Assembly (NCBI GenBank): GCA_030549335.1
Contig: JAUKPH010000027.1
Span: 1,054,001-1,118,000, forward strand
DNA length: 64,000 nucleotides
Source of the DNA: Pontederia crassipes
Lineage: Eukaryota > Streptophyta > Magnoliopsida > Commelinales > Pontederiaceae
Reading direction: 5' to 3'
Shown here: one piece after another, positions 12,331-23,437 of the stretch
How positions within the stretch are numbered: the stretch's first letter is position 1
Layout of the letters: each line of letters opens with the position of its first letter
Notes under the pieces: model-generated
Database searches by the model: none
Seen by the model: only the letters and a program-made list of their open reading frames with translations
What the model was told of the DNA's origin: nothing
Made by a program: the position numbers and the translations under genes

Positions 12331-13852
12331 GGATTATTTCCTTTAATCACCCCTAAACTATCATAATTTTTCACATCTAACTCAAACTACGAACTTCATT
12401 TTTTGGGTACCTAAACTAGGGGTGAGCACGGGCCGCGACGACCCGATTAAATATATAATATTAATATTAAATTATTTTTAAATAGTATATTTATACTTAT
12501 TTTAAATAAAAATATATTTTTTATTTGGTATATATATTAAATATACATTATTGTATATTATCATATATATAATTTAATTAATAGTTATCATATTTATATA
12601 ATAACATTATTTTTTTACTATTTTTTTCTTTTTTATGGTCAAATCGGGACAACCGAAAATTCTCGATTTTTGCCCCGTTTTGATCGGGACGTTCCAGTCC
12701 CGGACCTGACCGGGACCGGGTCCTCTTTTCCAAAAACTCGGAGCAAACCGAGTCTGGGTCGGCCGAGACCTGGTCCCGGACCCGATTTTGCTCACCCCTA
12801 ACCTAAACTGTCGCGATTTTTCTAATTTGATACTTTCGTCCAATTCCGTCGACTTCTCTGTTATTTTTTATTTTTTGCATTTGTGAAAAGTCCATTATAC
12901 TTCTGCGTTAGTCCACTTTTATATAAAATAATAGACAATAATGAATATAAAAATATTTTTTTTAAAAAATAAGTGTCAAGGAAGGGGGGGACCGGATGTC
13001 GAGAAAATGGGGGGTCGCCGCCCCCCTCTCTCTTTCCTGACACAGGGAAAGAGAAAGAGGGGGGGGGGGGGGGGTCGCCGCCCCCCATCCCCTCGTCATC
13101 GTCAACGTAGAGGGGGCAATGACCCCCCTCTCTTTTCCGGCGCAGGAAAAGAGAAAAGGAGGGACGTAGAGGGGGGCGGCGACCCCCCTCTCTTTCCCAA
13201 CGTCGATGCAGAGGGGGGGGGGGGGGGGCGGTCACACCCTCCCACCTCTCGTCGATGACGACACAGAGGGGGGCGGTGAACCCCCCACTCTCTTTCCCAA
13301 CGTCGGAGGGGGGGGGGGGGGGGGGTCGCCGCCCCCCCCCCCCCCCCCCGCATCATCATCGACGTCGACGACGATGACGGCGCAGAGGGGCAGCGACCTC
13401 CCCTCCCCTCTCTCTTTCCCGGTGCCGAGAAACAGAGGGGGGTCGCCGCAGTCGACGACGACGCAAAGGGGGGGGGGCAGCGACCCCCACCTCTCTTTCC
13501 CAGCGCAGGGAAAGAGAAAGGGGGGGGGGGGATTGCCGCCCCCACCCCTCATCGTCGTCGACGCAGGGGACCAGCCCCCCTCCCTCTTTCCTGGCCCTTG
13601 ACACTTGTTTTTTTTATTATTTTTATATTCATTATTATATATTATTTTATGTAAAAAGAGGACTAACACAGGAGTATAATGGACTTTTTATAAATATGAA
13701 AAATAAAAAATAACGGAGAAGTCGATGGAATTAAACGAAAGGATCAAATTAAAAAAATTGCGATAGTTTAGGTACCCAAAAAATGAAGTTCGTAGTTTGG
13801 AATTAGATGTGAAAAATCGTAATAGTTTATGGGTGGTTAGAGAAAATAACCC
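12331..13852. mobile_element. Non-autonomous Mutator-like element, copy 1, with nested hAT MITE
   Basis: Terminal inverted repeats of about 90 bp start GGATTATTTCCTTTAATCAC on the left. The reversed right end starts GGGTTATTTTCTCTAACCAC. Both contain ATGAAGTTCGTAGTTTG or its complement and TTTTTTGGGTACC. The flanking direct repeat TTTTTTATAA (12321-12330 and 13853-13862) fits a 9-10-bp Mutator-type duplication. The core (about 12980-13600) is extremely GC-rich and made of units like GGGGGTCGCCGCCCCC plus CTCTCTTTCCC in both orientations. The same family recurs at 42654-43606. There is no transposase. Confidence 0.8.
12418..12800. mobile_element. hAT-type MITE nested in the MULE
   Basis: The ends are AGGGGTGAGCA and TGCTCACCCCT. 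The 8-bp direct repeat CCTAAACT flanks the insertion at 12410-12417 and 12802-12809, and removing it restores the MULE terminal repeat (GGTACCTAAACTGTCGCG). The GGGGTGAGCA end and 8-bp duplication are typical of plant hAT MITEs. It is about 383 bp with no coding capacity. Confidence 0.8.
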
Positions 13853-13862
13853 TTTTTTATAA

Positions 13863-16026
13863 TCAATCAACATACAATTTTACATAAATTATACACAATA
13901 ATTTGAATAATAATGAAAGTAATCTATATAATTAATTTGATCGACAAAAATAAATTATACAATATACAATGACATGTGAGTTATGAGTCTACATCATCAA
14001 TATCAGTGATCATATTTATGTGCATGTCAATTGTCAAAAGAGTCACCAATTATCTTACCATCACCGCCTAATGGTCCTACACATATCTTAGGGTCAACAA
14101 TACTATGAATCATATCAATATACGTAACGAGAAATACTTTACGATTGACTAGATCCATAGCAATTATCTATTTGGTCAATCAATTTCAATTAATATTTTT
14201 TCCGTATCAATTATCAATTGATCATAGGTTGATTTCGACCTTACTTAATAATTATCAATTAATTATTATTCATCAATCATAAAGATCAGTTGTCTATAAT
14301 TTTCAACAATTAATTTTTTATCATTAATTGTAAAGATTACAATCAATTATCATTTTACTTATACCTCAATCATAAAGACTACTTCAATTATAAAGGCTTA
14401 TTTTTCTTACTTTTGTAACTTTTAATCTTTTGCATTTAACTTCAATCATAAAGACTACTTCAACCTTGCTTCTTGTTGTTCTTTATTGTTTTGAGTTATC
14501 TCTCAAGTATAAGGGTTGCTTCAACTATGAAGACTACTCAAACTCAAACTTTGAATTTTTTATTTTCAAAATTAAATAATATAATGTTATTTTATCACCT
14601 TTTTTTTATCAAAATAATGAATTAGTATTATTTTATTATCTAGAATAATTTAACTCAAACTCTTACTTCCAAACTAATTGGGAGTTCTTTATAAGATAAA
14701 CTCATATTTGGATCCAAATTCAAATTAACTTCCTAATCTTTCTATTCATAATCAAATTCCAATTCCTTTTCCAATTAATACTCATCTTTGATTTTCTTTC
14801 TTTTTTTTCATATTTCTTATCAGCTGATTTTACTTTTTATTCTCTTTCAAATTCTCCTTTATCCCCTTTAACCCATTAAAAATAGAATTTATATTTTAAT
14901 ACTTTATTTCCCTTCTTCAACTACTGGGGCCTCAGAAATTTATTTTCATTGTTAACACAAAATGGATTTTATATAAATTTCATTACAGTATATTAAAAAG
15001 TTGATAATGTTTAATTTCAACTACATAATAATTTAAGTCATCTTTTCTTATGAGTATGGGTACGAGAAAAGAAAAACTCTGAAGTCTCATTTAAAAGTTG
15101 AAGTGATATTTTAATTATAATATATTTTTTTTAAAAAAAAACATAGTTTTGGTTTGGGTTGGATTCATCTGATTTTTTTTTTGTTAAAATCCTAATTTAA
15201 ACATATGATTTTACAATGTTCCAAAAAACTAACATAATTTGTGATTTGACTCCAATTTTTTTGTTCTTGTGGTGCGTTCACTATATTTCTATTCAAGGTT
15301 ATCTAACGATGTGGATTATCTATCATAAAGATTCTTGCTTATTACATTATCAGCAATACGCAGTTTAATATGCATAAGCAATATATCTGACAATTCATAT
15401 TAGTTATTTATAATAACATAAAGATTTATGAGTTAATATATAATTTTACCAATATATCTCTAATTGAAATAATTATTTTGAACTTGGTAAATTTAAATTA
15501 CAAACACATATTTTCAACCATAAAATTAAAACTTATAAAATAATTAACATATTTTAAAAATATGATAACAATATATTCATAATAATTAATTAAAATTTAT
15601 TTGAATAATTTATAATTTATTTAGTTAGTTTTATAATTTATTGAAATAAAATTTCAATGGACAAATGTGAAAAATGCGCAATCAAGTAGTAATCAATTAT
15701 CATCCCTCCCATAGACAATCTACATTATCACCTTATAGGGAATGTGAATTTCCTACATAATTCAAATATGTGGTGGTGGACTGAGATAATTTAGTATAAC
15801 ATTACTTGATAATATACAAAGATTATTTGTAGAGAAATACCTCATAAAATAATTCATTTTTTGTTATATTAAAAGGAATTTTAATACAAAAAAATGACAG
15901 TCGTTCAGGCAACAATGGACCCAATGTTGTAAGACACATATTAGATGCTAAATAGATATCCAGGATCAGTTCAAACTAGTAGAATCATAAAATAATATAA
16001 AAATATAAATTATAGAGGTTAATTGG
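13863..16026. other. Very AT-rich intergenic tract
   Basis: No gene is seen. A short motif, TCAATCATAAAGACTACTTC, recurs with variation between about 14372 and 14540. The rest is low-complexity A+T sequence. Confidence 0.5.
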
Positions 16027-16028
16027 TA

Positions 16029-16375
16029 TGTAGAGCACCCTCTTTACACCTAGGTGTAGAATGCTTATTTCTTGTCATTCACTTAATTTAGTAATTATAA
16101 TTTATGATTGGATTGATTATATATTTCTTAGATAAAATAATATATATTTATTTGGGTAATTAGATAAAAAAAGATATCATCTAATACTAAATAAATTACA
16201 ATCATTGAGTTAGTTATATTTGTTAACATGGCTCACAATCATTGAATAATTCGAAGATTATGATATTAATCACATTTACTATTTAACATATAATTTAAAT
16301 TAATAGACAATTATTATTTTTAATTTAATAACTAAAATTAGTGTTCTACACTTGTTCCACGTCAAATGCTCTACA
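16029..16375. mobile_element. MITE with TA duplication
   Basis: Perfect 9-bp inverted ends (TGTAGAGCA and TGCTCTACA) are flanked by TA on each side (16027-16028, 16376-16377). Matching inner words (GGTGTAGAA, TTCTACAC) extend the inverted repeat. It is about 347 bp, AT-rich and non-coding. The TA duplication suggests a Tc1/mariner-type origin, but the ends are not a canonical Stowaway sequence. Confidence 0.5.
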
Positions 16376-16729
16376 TATACATTTTCTTCTAAATTATATA
16401 CTTATTAGCATATGTTTATCAATGGTTAAATATATTTATAAATCAAAGTACAATAATATGATTTAGAAAATAACAAATCAAATGTGAATAAGTTTTATTT
16501 AATTTTACTATAATTATGCATAATTTATAAATTCATATTCCTCGAATTTAATTATTAATATCAACTTCAGCTAGAAAGATGAGTATATTATCTAATTTTA
16601 AATTCTAAATTGTGACTTATTTTTTTTAATATTTAACTTTTGACATTTAAGAAAATAATTTTGCGAAATGAGTGACAATATTATTTATGTAATATAATTT
16701 AAACATGTTAACTCTTCAAATATTAGTTG

Positions 16730-16990
16730 TGGTATAATGGTTTGCACACATTAATTACTTCACATGGTGTAGGGATCAAAACTTGCCTTCAAGACGTCTG
16801 AGTTGGCTGATCGAACAAGGTTTGATCGACCCAAAATCAGTCAGATAGGATGGTCGGGTTTGACTTGACTCATGGATCAATTTGATGTCCAAGTCATGAT
16901 TTGATTGATTCGAGTTTAAATATCATGATGGCCATGATCGACATAAGTTGCATTTCTAGAACTCTTCTTGGTAAGGGTGGGTCCCATTTG
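16730..16990 (+). mobile_element. Possible tRNA-derived SINE
   Basis: TGGTATAATGG (16730-16740) matches the pol III A-box consensus and GATCAAAAC (16774-16782) matches the B-box consensus, in the right order and about 34 bp apart. This is the usual head of a tRNA-derived plant SINE. The 3' end and the target duplication could not be fixed, so the end coordinate is approximate. Confidence 0.35.
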
Positions 16991-17033
16991 GTTTCAGAAT
17001 AAAATAGAATAAACGTAATTTTCAATGTTATTA

Positions 17034-17729
17034 AAATTGGACCGGCCGGTTCAATCGGTTCAACCGCGAACTAGCCGATGATCCAGTCCGATTAGACATT
17101 TAAAACTATTTTGGCATTGAACCGAGCAAAATCGGTTGAACAGGCCGATTGAACCAAGCTGGTTGAACCGGTTCAACTCGGTTCAATGGAGATTTTGAAA
17201 AAAAAATAAAAAATGAGAAAAATAAGAAAGTTAAATGAGAAAAAGGAAAGAAATATAAGGAAATTTAAAGAGGAGGGAATATCATATGTATACAATTAAA
17301 TAGGAATTGAAATAAAAAGATAAGTATTTGAAATTGAATAATATTAGAATAGAAACTTATCAAATGGCATAAAATAAAGGAAATAAAAAGAAAAGTGTTA
17401 AACAAAAGAAGAAACAAGAATAATTTAAGATAAAATTTATTAATATAATACATATCATCATTAAATAGTAGATATTAAATTATTAATAATCTATTTATAT
17501 TATCATTATAAAACTTTTAATTAATAAAAATCATGTTATATTATTTTTTAATATTTTTAATAAGGCATTAGTACAATATTAATATACTATATCATATAAC
17601 TTATACTATATCTTTATAATTATTATAAATAATATTATTTTAATAAAATTTGGTTCAATTCGATTGAACTCGATCTGACCGATCCAACCACGACCAGTGA
17701 TGAGTCCGATCCGATCGTCGGTCCAATTA
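17034..17729. mobile_element. MITE with ATTGGACCG-type ends
   Basis: The left end has AATTGGACCGGCCGGTTCAA and the right end, reversed, has AATTGGACCGACGATCGGAT. Both are followed by GATCCAGTCCGA or GGATCGGACT-like words. The interior is AT-rich and non-coding. A target duplication was not resolved. Confidence 0.5.
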
Positions 17730-17905
17730 TGAAAACATTGATAGTTTTCCCAAACACGTTGGAATAACTTTGCAGGACCACTTGCATTTAATACAAGAAC
17801 AATAAAAAAGCTAAGGTTTTGTGTGGGCAACACTTGCTCCCGAGTGGATTAAAGGGGACTAAAGGGAGGGTTACAAAAATTATATTCCAAACTAACAATA
17901 TTTTA

Positions 17906-18172
17906 TGGGATTAATACACCTACAAAGCACCTTTCGCTTTTGTAGAGATGTTGAGCGCATAATGATTGAGATAATTCATATTTTTAAATTATGAGGTTTA
18001 ATAATTTTTTATCAGATTCATTGATAAGTGGATGATCCATGTAGCTGACCCCACATATTGGGATAAGGCTTTGTTGTTATTGTTGATCAGATCCATTGAT
18101 AAATGGATGAACGATTGAGATACCCTCAGCATCCTTACAAAATGGAAGGTGCTTCTAGGTATATTGATCCCA
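17906..18172. mobile_element. MITE with 7-bp TSD
   Basis: The ends TGGGATTAATA and TATTGATCCCA are inverted repeats. The similarity extends inward through AAGCACCTT and GAGATG. The direct repeat TATTTTA flanks it at 17899-17905 and 18173-18179. A short SINE remnant is nested in it at 18036-18085. Confidence 0.65.
18036..18085 (-). mobile_element. Short Au-like SINE remnant with 25-bp TSD
   Basis: On the minus strand this reads AACAACAAAGCCTTATCCCA followed by ATGTGGGGTCAGCTACATGG. That matches the start of the two SINE copies at 30834-31210. It is flanked by 25-bp near-identical direct repeats (18011-18035 and 18086-18110, beginning ATCAGATTCATTGATAAGTG), the signature of target-primed insertion. 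Only about 50 bp of the element is present; the 3' part is missing. Confidence 0.7.
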
Positions 18173-18179
18173 TATTTTA

Positions 18180-18959
18180 TCCTATAGAGTTTAGAGGATT
18201 GGATATCTCGGGATGTTAGAAATTTTTAATTATATATGGATGGAATATTAATTTTAAAATTATAACTTGGATAATTGTTTTGTTAAAGAGATTAAGACTT
18301 CTTGCACCCAAAACACTTTGTCTGGGGTTCATCCGTTATGTCTTGCGACTAATCATATGTGCTGGATTAGAATTATGCCGATGGATGTGCACGGCCTGGC
18401 CGGATTGGCTGCTATTTTTTACTCGAAGTTTATTTGTATTAATAATAAAAATAAAAAATATTATAATATATATGAAAAATAATAAAAATATTATAATATA
18501 TGATACTATGATATTAGATATATAATATATAATTAAATATTTAAATATGTAATAAAAATAAAGGAATAAAAGAAAAATCTATTCATACAGTCACCCCTCT
18601 TCACAGAGTGACTCGCACCAAATTCCATCTTTAACCCCTAATCTTTGATATTTGGTCTACTCAAAAGTTGAATTTGGTTTCAAGGATTTCGAGTCGATTT
18701 GGACCCTTTTGGATCGTTTTTTGTTGTTCCTTTCAAGGGGAGAACAATTTTCTTATACATAAGTTTTAAAAGACATTATTTTTCAAGAAGCTGAGTCAAG
18801 TTACACTGAATGATTTCCATGCACGTCAACACGTACGTATCTCAAATTTGCAATTCATGATATAATATGGATTAATTCATATGCAATTCATGATATAGTA
18901 TGGATAAATTCATATGAAGCGACGCACAGAACTTCCACACCGTACACAGGCAAATCAAA
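18180..18959. other. Intergenic stretch
   Basis: No gene is seen; open frames near 18267-18525 lack recognisable motifs. The right part may hold the 3' UTR of the minus-strand gene ending at 19338. Confidence 0.5.
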
Positions 18960-19337
18960 GGAGTATAAAAGTCATAACAATTTCATTTATCACAAACTGG
19001 AGGCACGAATTCGATGTCTCTTACGATCTGTACAAAATTCAAATCCTAAATGTAGGTCATAAAAGACATGAAGAGTATTACTGACAGACAAAAGGAATGC
19101 AGCACACCACCCACCACAAGCAAGTTCACAAATGTCAAGGCCACCTGTTGGTGGAAGATCCTTTGGTGACGTTAACAGCATACGTGCTAGATAGTACAAG
19201 AGCTTCACTATGCACAAAAGGCTATCCTAGAGTAGGCATTCAATAGCAACTCATGCCACACTGAAACATATTGTTCGCAGGTCTTGCAGCCAGAATATTG
19301 ATTTTATTTTCCACTCTGAAACAAGGTGTTTCGAAAC

Positions 19338-20526
19338 TCATCTCATCGACATGAGCGCGCGAGTTATGTTCTTGGCTGCCACCTTTGTTGGTCTCTTCAG
19401 GTTGCCCAAGATAGCCTTCTCAATTTCATCAATAGAATTTCCTAGCTTCTTCTCATACTCGGTCGTCTGCAGATCTTTAGGGCTCAAACTCGTAGACAGT
19501 TCTAGCTCAGAAGTTTGCTCAGACGAAGAGTAGGTAGCAGAAGAAAGGGTGTCCCCTGAATGCTGATTTGGCGAAACCGAGGAAAGCGTCGTATCTGTGA
19601 TGGTGAAGGTATCGAAAATATCATCTGGAATGACATCAACAGGTGGAGTATATGGCTCAACAAGCAAAGGGCTGTCTTCAAGAACTTCTCTTTCAGGAGA
19701 TGTTTCCGTTTCATGATTCAGTGGTTGAGCCCAAGCATCCCTTCTGATCTGCATGGTTCTCCTTTCCAACGCCTATATATACAGATCAAAACAAAACAGT
19801 GGTTGTTAAATAAACACAATACATCCCCTAATTCGAAGAATCCATACATCCCCTAATACGAGCAATACATTAATTGGGTGTCTGCAGTACTTAATCATCC
19901 TCTAAGCTGCATGTTAGCACATCAAGCAAGTGCAATGGTAGCATATGTATTGCTTCTTAATTATGTTTTTTTCCTGATTGGAACATTTCATATTAATTGT
20001 ATATTATTGAAACTTGATTGTCTTCCTTTAACTGGAATTTTTGGAGTGATTTGATGTAATTAGAGCATATCATACTTTGTAATTAGAACATATCAAAATG
20101 TCACATTTAGGAATTTTGAGGTACAAAGTTTAAATTCATTATTATTGTCCAACGCATTTAATGGTAAACGCATGAAATTAGAAGAAACAAATGGAAGACA
20201 GATGACGAAAAAAAAAAAACAATGATGAATATCCCGCAGACATGTTAAAGAAAACAACCGCCTACCTGAACAATGTTGGTGATGTCGCCGAGAGGAGTCC
20301 GGGGGTACCACTCCGGCAGTGGGCTCCTCCTCCAGTTGACACGCCGTCGTCCTGTACCTGCCCAGGGCCGGGTGATGTTCTCCTTCTTGCTGGCTGCGGT
20401 GACACGCCGGGCCTGTTTCTGCTGCGGTGCCGCTGCTGCGGACGCTGCCGTCCGGATCCAGAAGCCTTGCCGGACAATGGGCATGGCGCCTGCTTCTTGA
20501 ATACTCCTTGTCCTTAACTCCGGCAT
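19338..20526 (-). CDS. APC/C inhibitor, POLYCHOME/UVI4-OSD1/GIG1 family
   Basis: Two coding exons, 20526-20266 (87 codons) and 19772-19338 (144 codons plus TGA), are joined in phase 0 by a GT-AG intron and encode 231 residues. The plant OSD1/GIG1 and UVI4/POLYCHOME proteins inhibit the anaphase-promoting complex and control entry into meiosis II and endoreduplication. Family marks are all visible: MPE start, KEN box at 48-50, the core LPEWYPRTPLGDITNIVQ around 70-87, which contains a perfect D-box (R76 to N84, RxxLxxIxN), the following ALERR, and the C-terminal MSMR, whose Met-Arg tail is the known APC/C-binding element. The length fits the family (about 230-260). A 5' UTR intron is likely, because TTTTAG ends 8 nt before the ATG. 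The middle is Ser/Thr-rich and probably disordered. Which paralogue it is (OSD1-like or UVI4-like) is not decided by the sequence. Confidence 0.85.
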
Positions 20527-21352
20527 CTTTGTCCCTAAAACAAGAACTGTTGCAAGATTGAATTTCCAACCTCGGAGGAAAGAATTCAACGCATAAATCA
20601 TTGAGAAAAAAAAGGGAACATATATTTCTACTACCTTCCTACGCAATGGCATAAAAGATATCTACGCTGACAGATGAAGCATCAAGAATCAGTTCCAGGG
20701 AAATGAGACATGTCGAGGGTCGATTTCTTTTACCACGAGAGGTTTTAGAATCTGAATCGCTTCCTTGGTCGCCACCTTCATTTCACCCAACGTAGAAAGC
20801 TAAAGACCGGTGTAGATTCCTTCTTACCAATAACAGCTTGCGATTCTTCCGTCTTCACTTCGTTCCTTCAATATCTCCAACTGCACAGGGGAAAACAATT
20901 ACAGAAGAAAGTTGCATTGATTTAGGATTTCTCGCCAATGCGACAACGAATTCCCTTCAAAACCTTCGATATCCGATTAATCGCTCAATTTTCTCACTGC
21001 ACCTATGAGGATAGGCGTATCACTCACAAAAGAAAGCTTCTTTTCGCACAAGACACCATTTTCTCAACAACGATAGAGTACTCATTGCCTAGAAGAACTC
21101 AAATTTGACATCTCCAAATCGACACCAGAAAATTACCAAAGAAGATAAACATTAGACACGAAACAAAGAACAGCAAAGCCAGAACCTTTTCTGATGCCGA
21201 AACGAACCCAAAGAATTAAGAAGCAGAAAGGAATCAAACACAAAAGAAAGGAACACGAAGAAGTCGAGATCGTTGTACCAAGAACTGCGCGTTTTCTTCT
21301 TCTTCTTGTTCTTCTGCCTTCCTTCGATCTCCCCGAGGGGATGGTCTTGGAA
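20527..21352 (-). other. Probable 5' UTR and UTR introns of the APC/C inhibitor gene
   Basis: An acceptor (TTGTTTTAG, 20535) lies just before the start codon. A purine-rich leader with an AAGAAGAAGAAG run ends in a good donor (TTCTTG then GTACAA, near 21280). A further possible acceptor, TGTGCAG, lies near 20880. Exact UTR exons are inferred. Confidence 0.4.
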
Positions 21353-21591
21353 TCGTGATCGGGTGGACGACGAGAGGGAGGAGGACGAACTGGGAACGAG
21401 GCCTCAAATTTAAAGGCGAAGTGGGAGGGGAATTTGGATTCGAGACGGTGACCGCACCCCGCTTAATGTTACGGCACGATTATGTGGAAGTGGAATGTGG
21501 GGTTTGGGGCGGTAACTTCACTGGCAGTTCGGTAGGGTGTTTCGCCACTTGTTTGAAATGACATTATTCTTCATGAATGTATATTAATTTA

Positions 21592-22405
21592 GGATATAAT
21601 GTTTATACTACTACCTGTAAGGCGTCGCATCCTGCGACCAACGTGCGCGAGCCGTCTGATTCTTCATCTACGCCTGTGATCGACGTGCGCATTCCCCGGA
21701 CGAGCTGAAGGAACGTCGGCCAACAAAAGGTGGTCCCCATCGAGCGATGTCCTCCCCTCGTCGTGGCCGGCCGGTGAGCAGCAGACAGAAGCGTCATCGG
21801 GGGAGAAAAAGACGCGAGCATTCGAGTCTCCAAAAGATACGCCTGTTCGTTTGGAGTCGCCGGCGCGTTCAACGTCGATCGAGCCACCATTCTCCGTCGT
21901 GCCCGACCGATGAGCAGCAAATAACATGCGTCATCGGAGGAGAAGAAGACACAAGCTTTCGACGAGCTTTTGGAGTCTTCAGAAGATCCATTGGTTCGTC
22001 TGAAGTCGCCGGCGTGTTCGAAGTCGATTGAGTCTACCTCCTTGCTTCGTCGTAGTCGGCCGGTGAGCAGCAAGTAGCATGCATTGTCGGGGGAGAAGAA
22101 GACACAATCGGTCAAACTTTGGGTCTCCAGAAGATGTGTCTGTTAGTTCGTCTGGAGTCGCCGGTGAGTTCGACGTCGATCGAGCTAACCTCGCTTCGTC
22201 GTGGCTTGTCGACGAATAGCAGGTAGCATGTGTCGTCGGGGGAGAAGAGGATGAACAACAGGTACTCGCCGGATCTCTTGTTCGGAGGACTCTCGAATGC
22301 AGTTTGAGCGCACATCATCATGAACCGTTGATGAAGGATCTGACGAGTCTTGGAGAGGCGTCGCAGGGTGCTACGCATTGAAGTGGTAGTATAAACATTA
22401 TATCC
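21592..22405. mobile_element. Non-autonomous Mutator-like element with minisatellite core
   Basis: Ends GGATATAATGTTTATACTAC and its inverse (22386-22405) form about 25-bp inverted repeats. The 9-bp direct repeat ATTAATTTA flanks the element at 21583-21591 and 22406-22414. Inside are about 3.5 units of about 150 bp. There is no transposase. It sits about 240 bp upstream of the presumed first exon of the APC/C inhibitor gene. Confidence 0.85.
21749..22260. repeat. About 150-bp tandem repeat within the MULE
   Basis: Units start near 21749, 21887, 22036 and 22188. Each carries CGGCCGGTGAGCAGCA or a variant, GTCGGGGGAGAAGAAGACAC, TCTCCAGAAGAT and GGAGTCGCCGG. On the minus strand the units stay open and give a repeated peptide, SPDDACYLLL or a close variant (170-residue frame at 21603-22115). 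Confidence 0.8.
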
Positions 22406-22480
22406 ATTAATTTAACTGAAAATGCAATCACGATCCCACTCACTGCGCCGCCACCAAGTGAGAAGGGGAATCTGCCTATT

Positions 22481-23437
22481 GTGGATTATGCTGCTGCACA
22501 ATCAGTAGAAGGACTTTCTTTGCATGGGCCTGGCATAGAAATATCAAGAAAGGAAAGTAATAAGAGGGGAATATTTTCAAGAGAGGAAAACAATGTAAGG
22601 GAAGCATCAAGAAAGGAAAGTAACATGATGGAAATATTCTCAAGAGAGGAAAATAATGGAAAGGAAATATCAAGAAAGAAAACTGACACATGTGATTCTG
22701 CACTAAGAAAAGATGGAAAGGTTATGGCAAATAAGGGTATGGCTGCGATGGAGACATCAAGGAGTGGGATGGCCATGTGTAACAATGTAGGGGTGGTGGC
22801 AGATTTTGACAGTGCGCCTGAGATTATGGGGGCACAAAACACAGCTGAAGTGGGCAAAAATGACACCTTCGAGATGGGGCCATCTCCTAACCTTAGCAAT
22901 GCAACCAACGGCCCTGATTTACCTATGTCAGGTTGTCACACACTCGTTCAACCAAATTCTGAGCAACCAAACGTTGAAGATGAGTCAGTCCTAGAGTCAC
23001 ATTTCTCCAACAGAGCTTCGCCAGAGCATTTGATGACAACAACAATAGCCACAACCGAGGAGTCTGTTGGCATTTTTGCTGAGGTTGAAGAAGATTGCAG
23101 TCCAGAGAGGACTGCAACGAACCTAGAGCAGGAACTTGTAGCTGCTATGCCAAACGATGAAGATGAGACAGTCCCAGAATCATATTTCTCCAACATAGCT
23201 CCGTTGGAGTACCCGATGACAATAGTAACAGCCACAACTGAAGAGTCGGTTGACATGCCTGCTAGGGTTGAAGAAGAACGCAGTCCATAAAAGTTTGCAT
23301 TAAATCAAGAGAAGGAACTTGTAGCTACGGCTATACAAGCAAGGAGAAGACGTGGCACACTAGCACAAAAAACACATGGATCTCTAGGTGTGAGTACAAG
23401 ATCCATGAGGTCCGGCACCCAATTAGTATCCAAATGA
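22481..23437 (+). pseudogene. LINE ORF1, C-terminal part
   Basis: The reading frame runs from before 22481 through a TAA at 23288-23290 and then on to a TGA at 23435-23437. The second stop overlaps the ORF2 start codon as ATGA, a natural ORF1/ORF2 arrangement. The first stop is therefore likely a later mutation: the matching position in the tandem copy upstream reads CAGAG rather than CATAAA. The protein is hydrophilic, with repeated SRKESN and FSREENN blocks at the start and a duplicated block of about 61 residues (EESV...VEE) at the end. No zinc knuckle or RRM is visible, in keeping with loss of the 5' part. Confidence 0.65.
22973..23338. repeat. 183-bp tandem duplication in LINE ORF1
   Basis: Two in-frame copies, 22973-23155 and 23156-23338, share GATGAGTCAGTCC or GATGAGACAGTCC, TTTCTCCAACA, GCCACAACCGAGGAGTC or a variant, and GAACTTGTAGCT. 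The second copy carries the premature TAA. Confidence 0.7.

Noticed and set aside
13102..13669. Several overlapping open frames of 105-147 codons on both strands
   Set aside because: They come from G/C homopolymers and GGGGTCGCC repeats in a MULE core; the proteins are low-complexity Pro/Gly/Arg and open in all frames.
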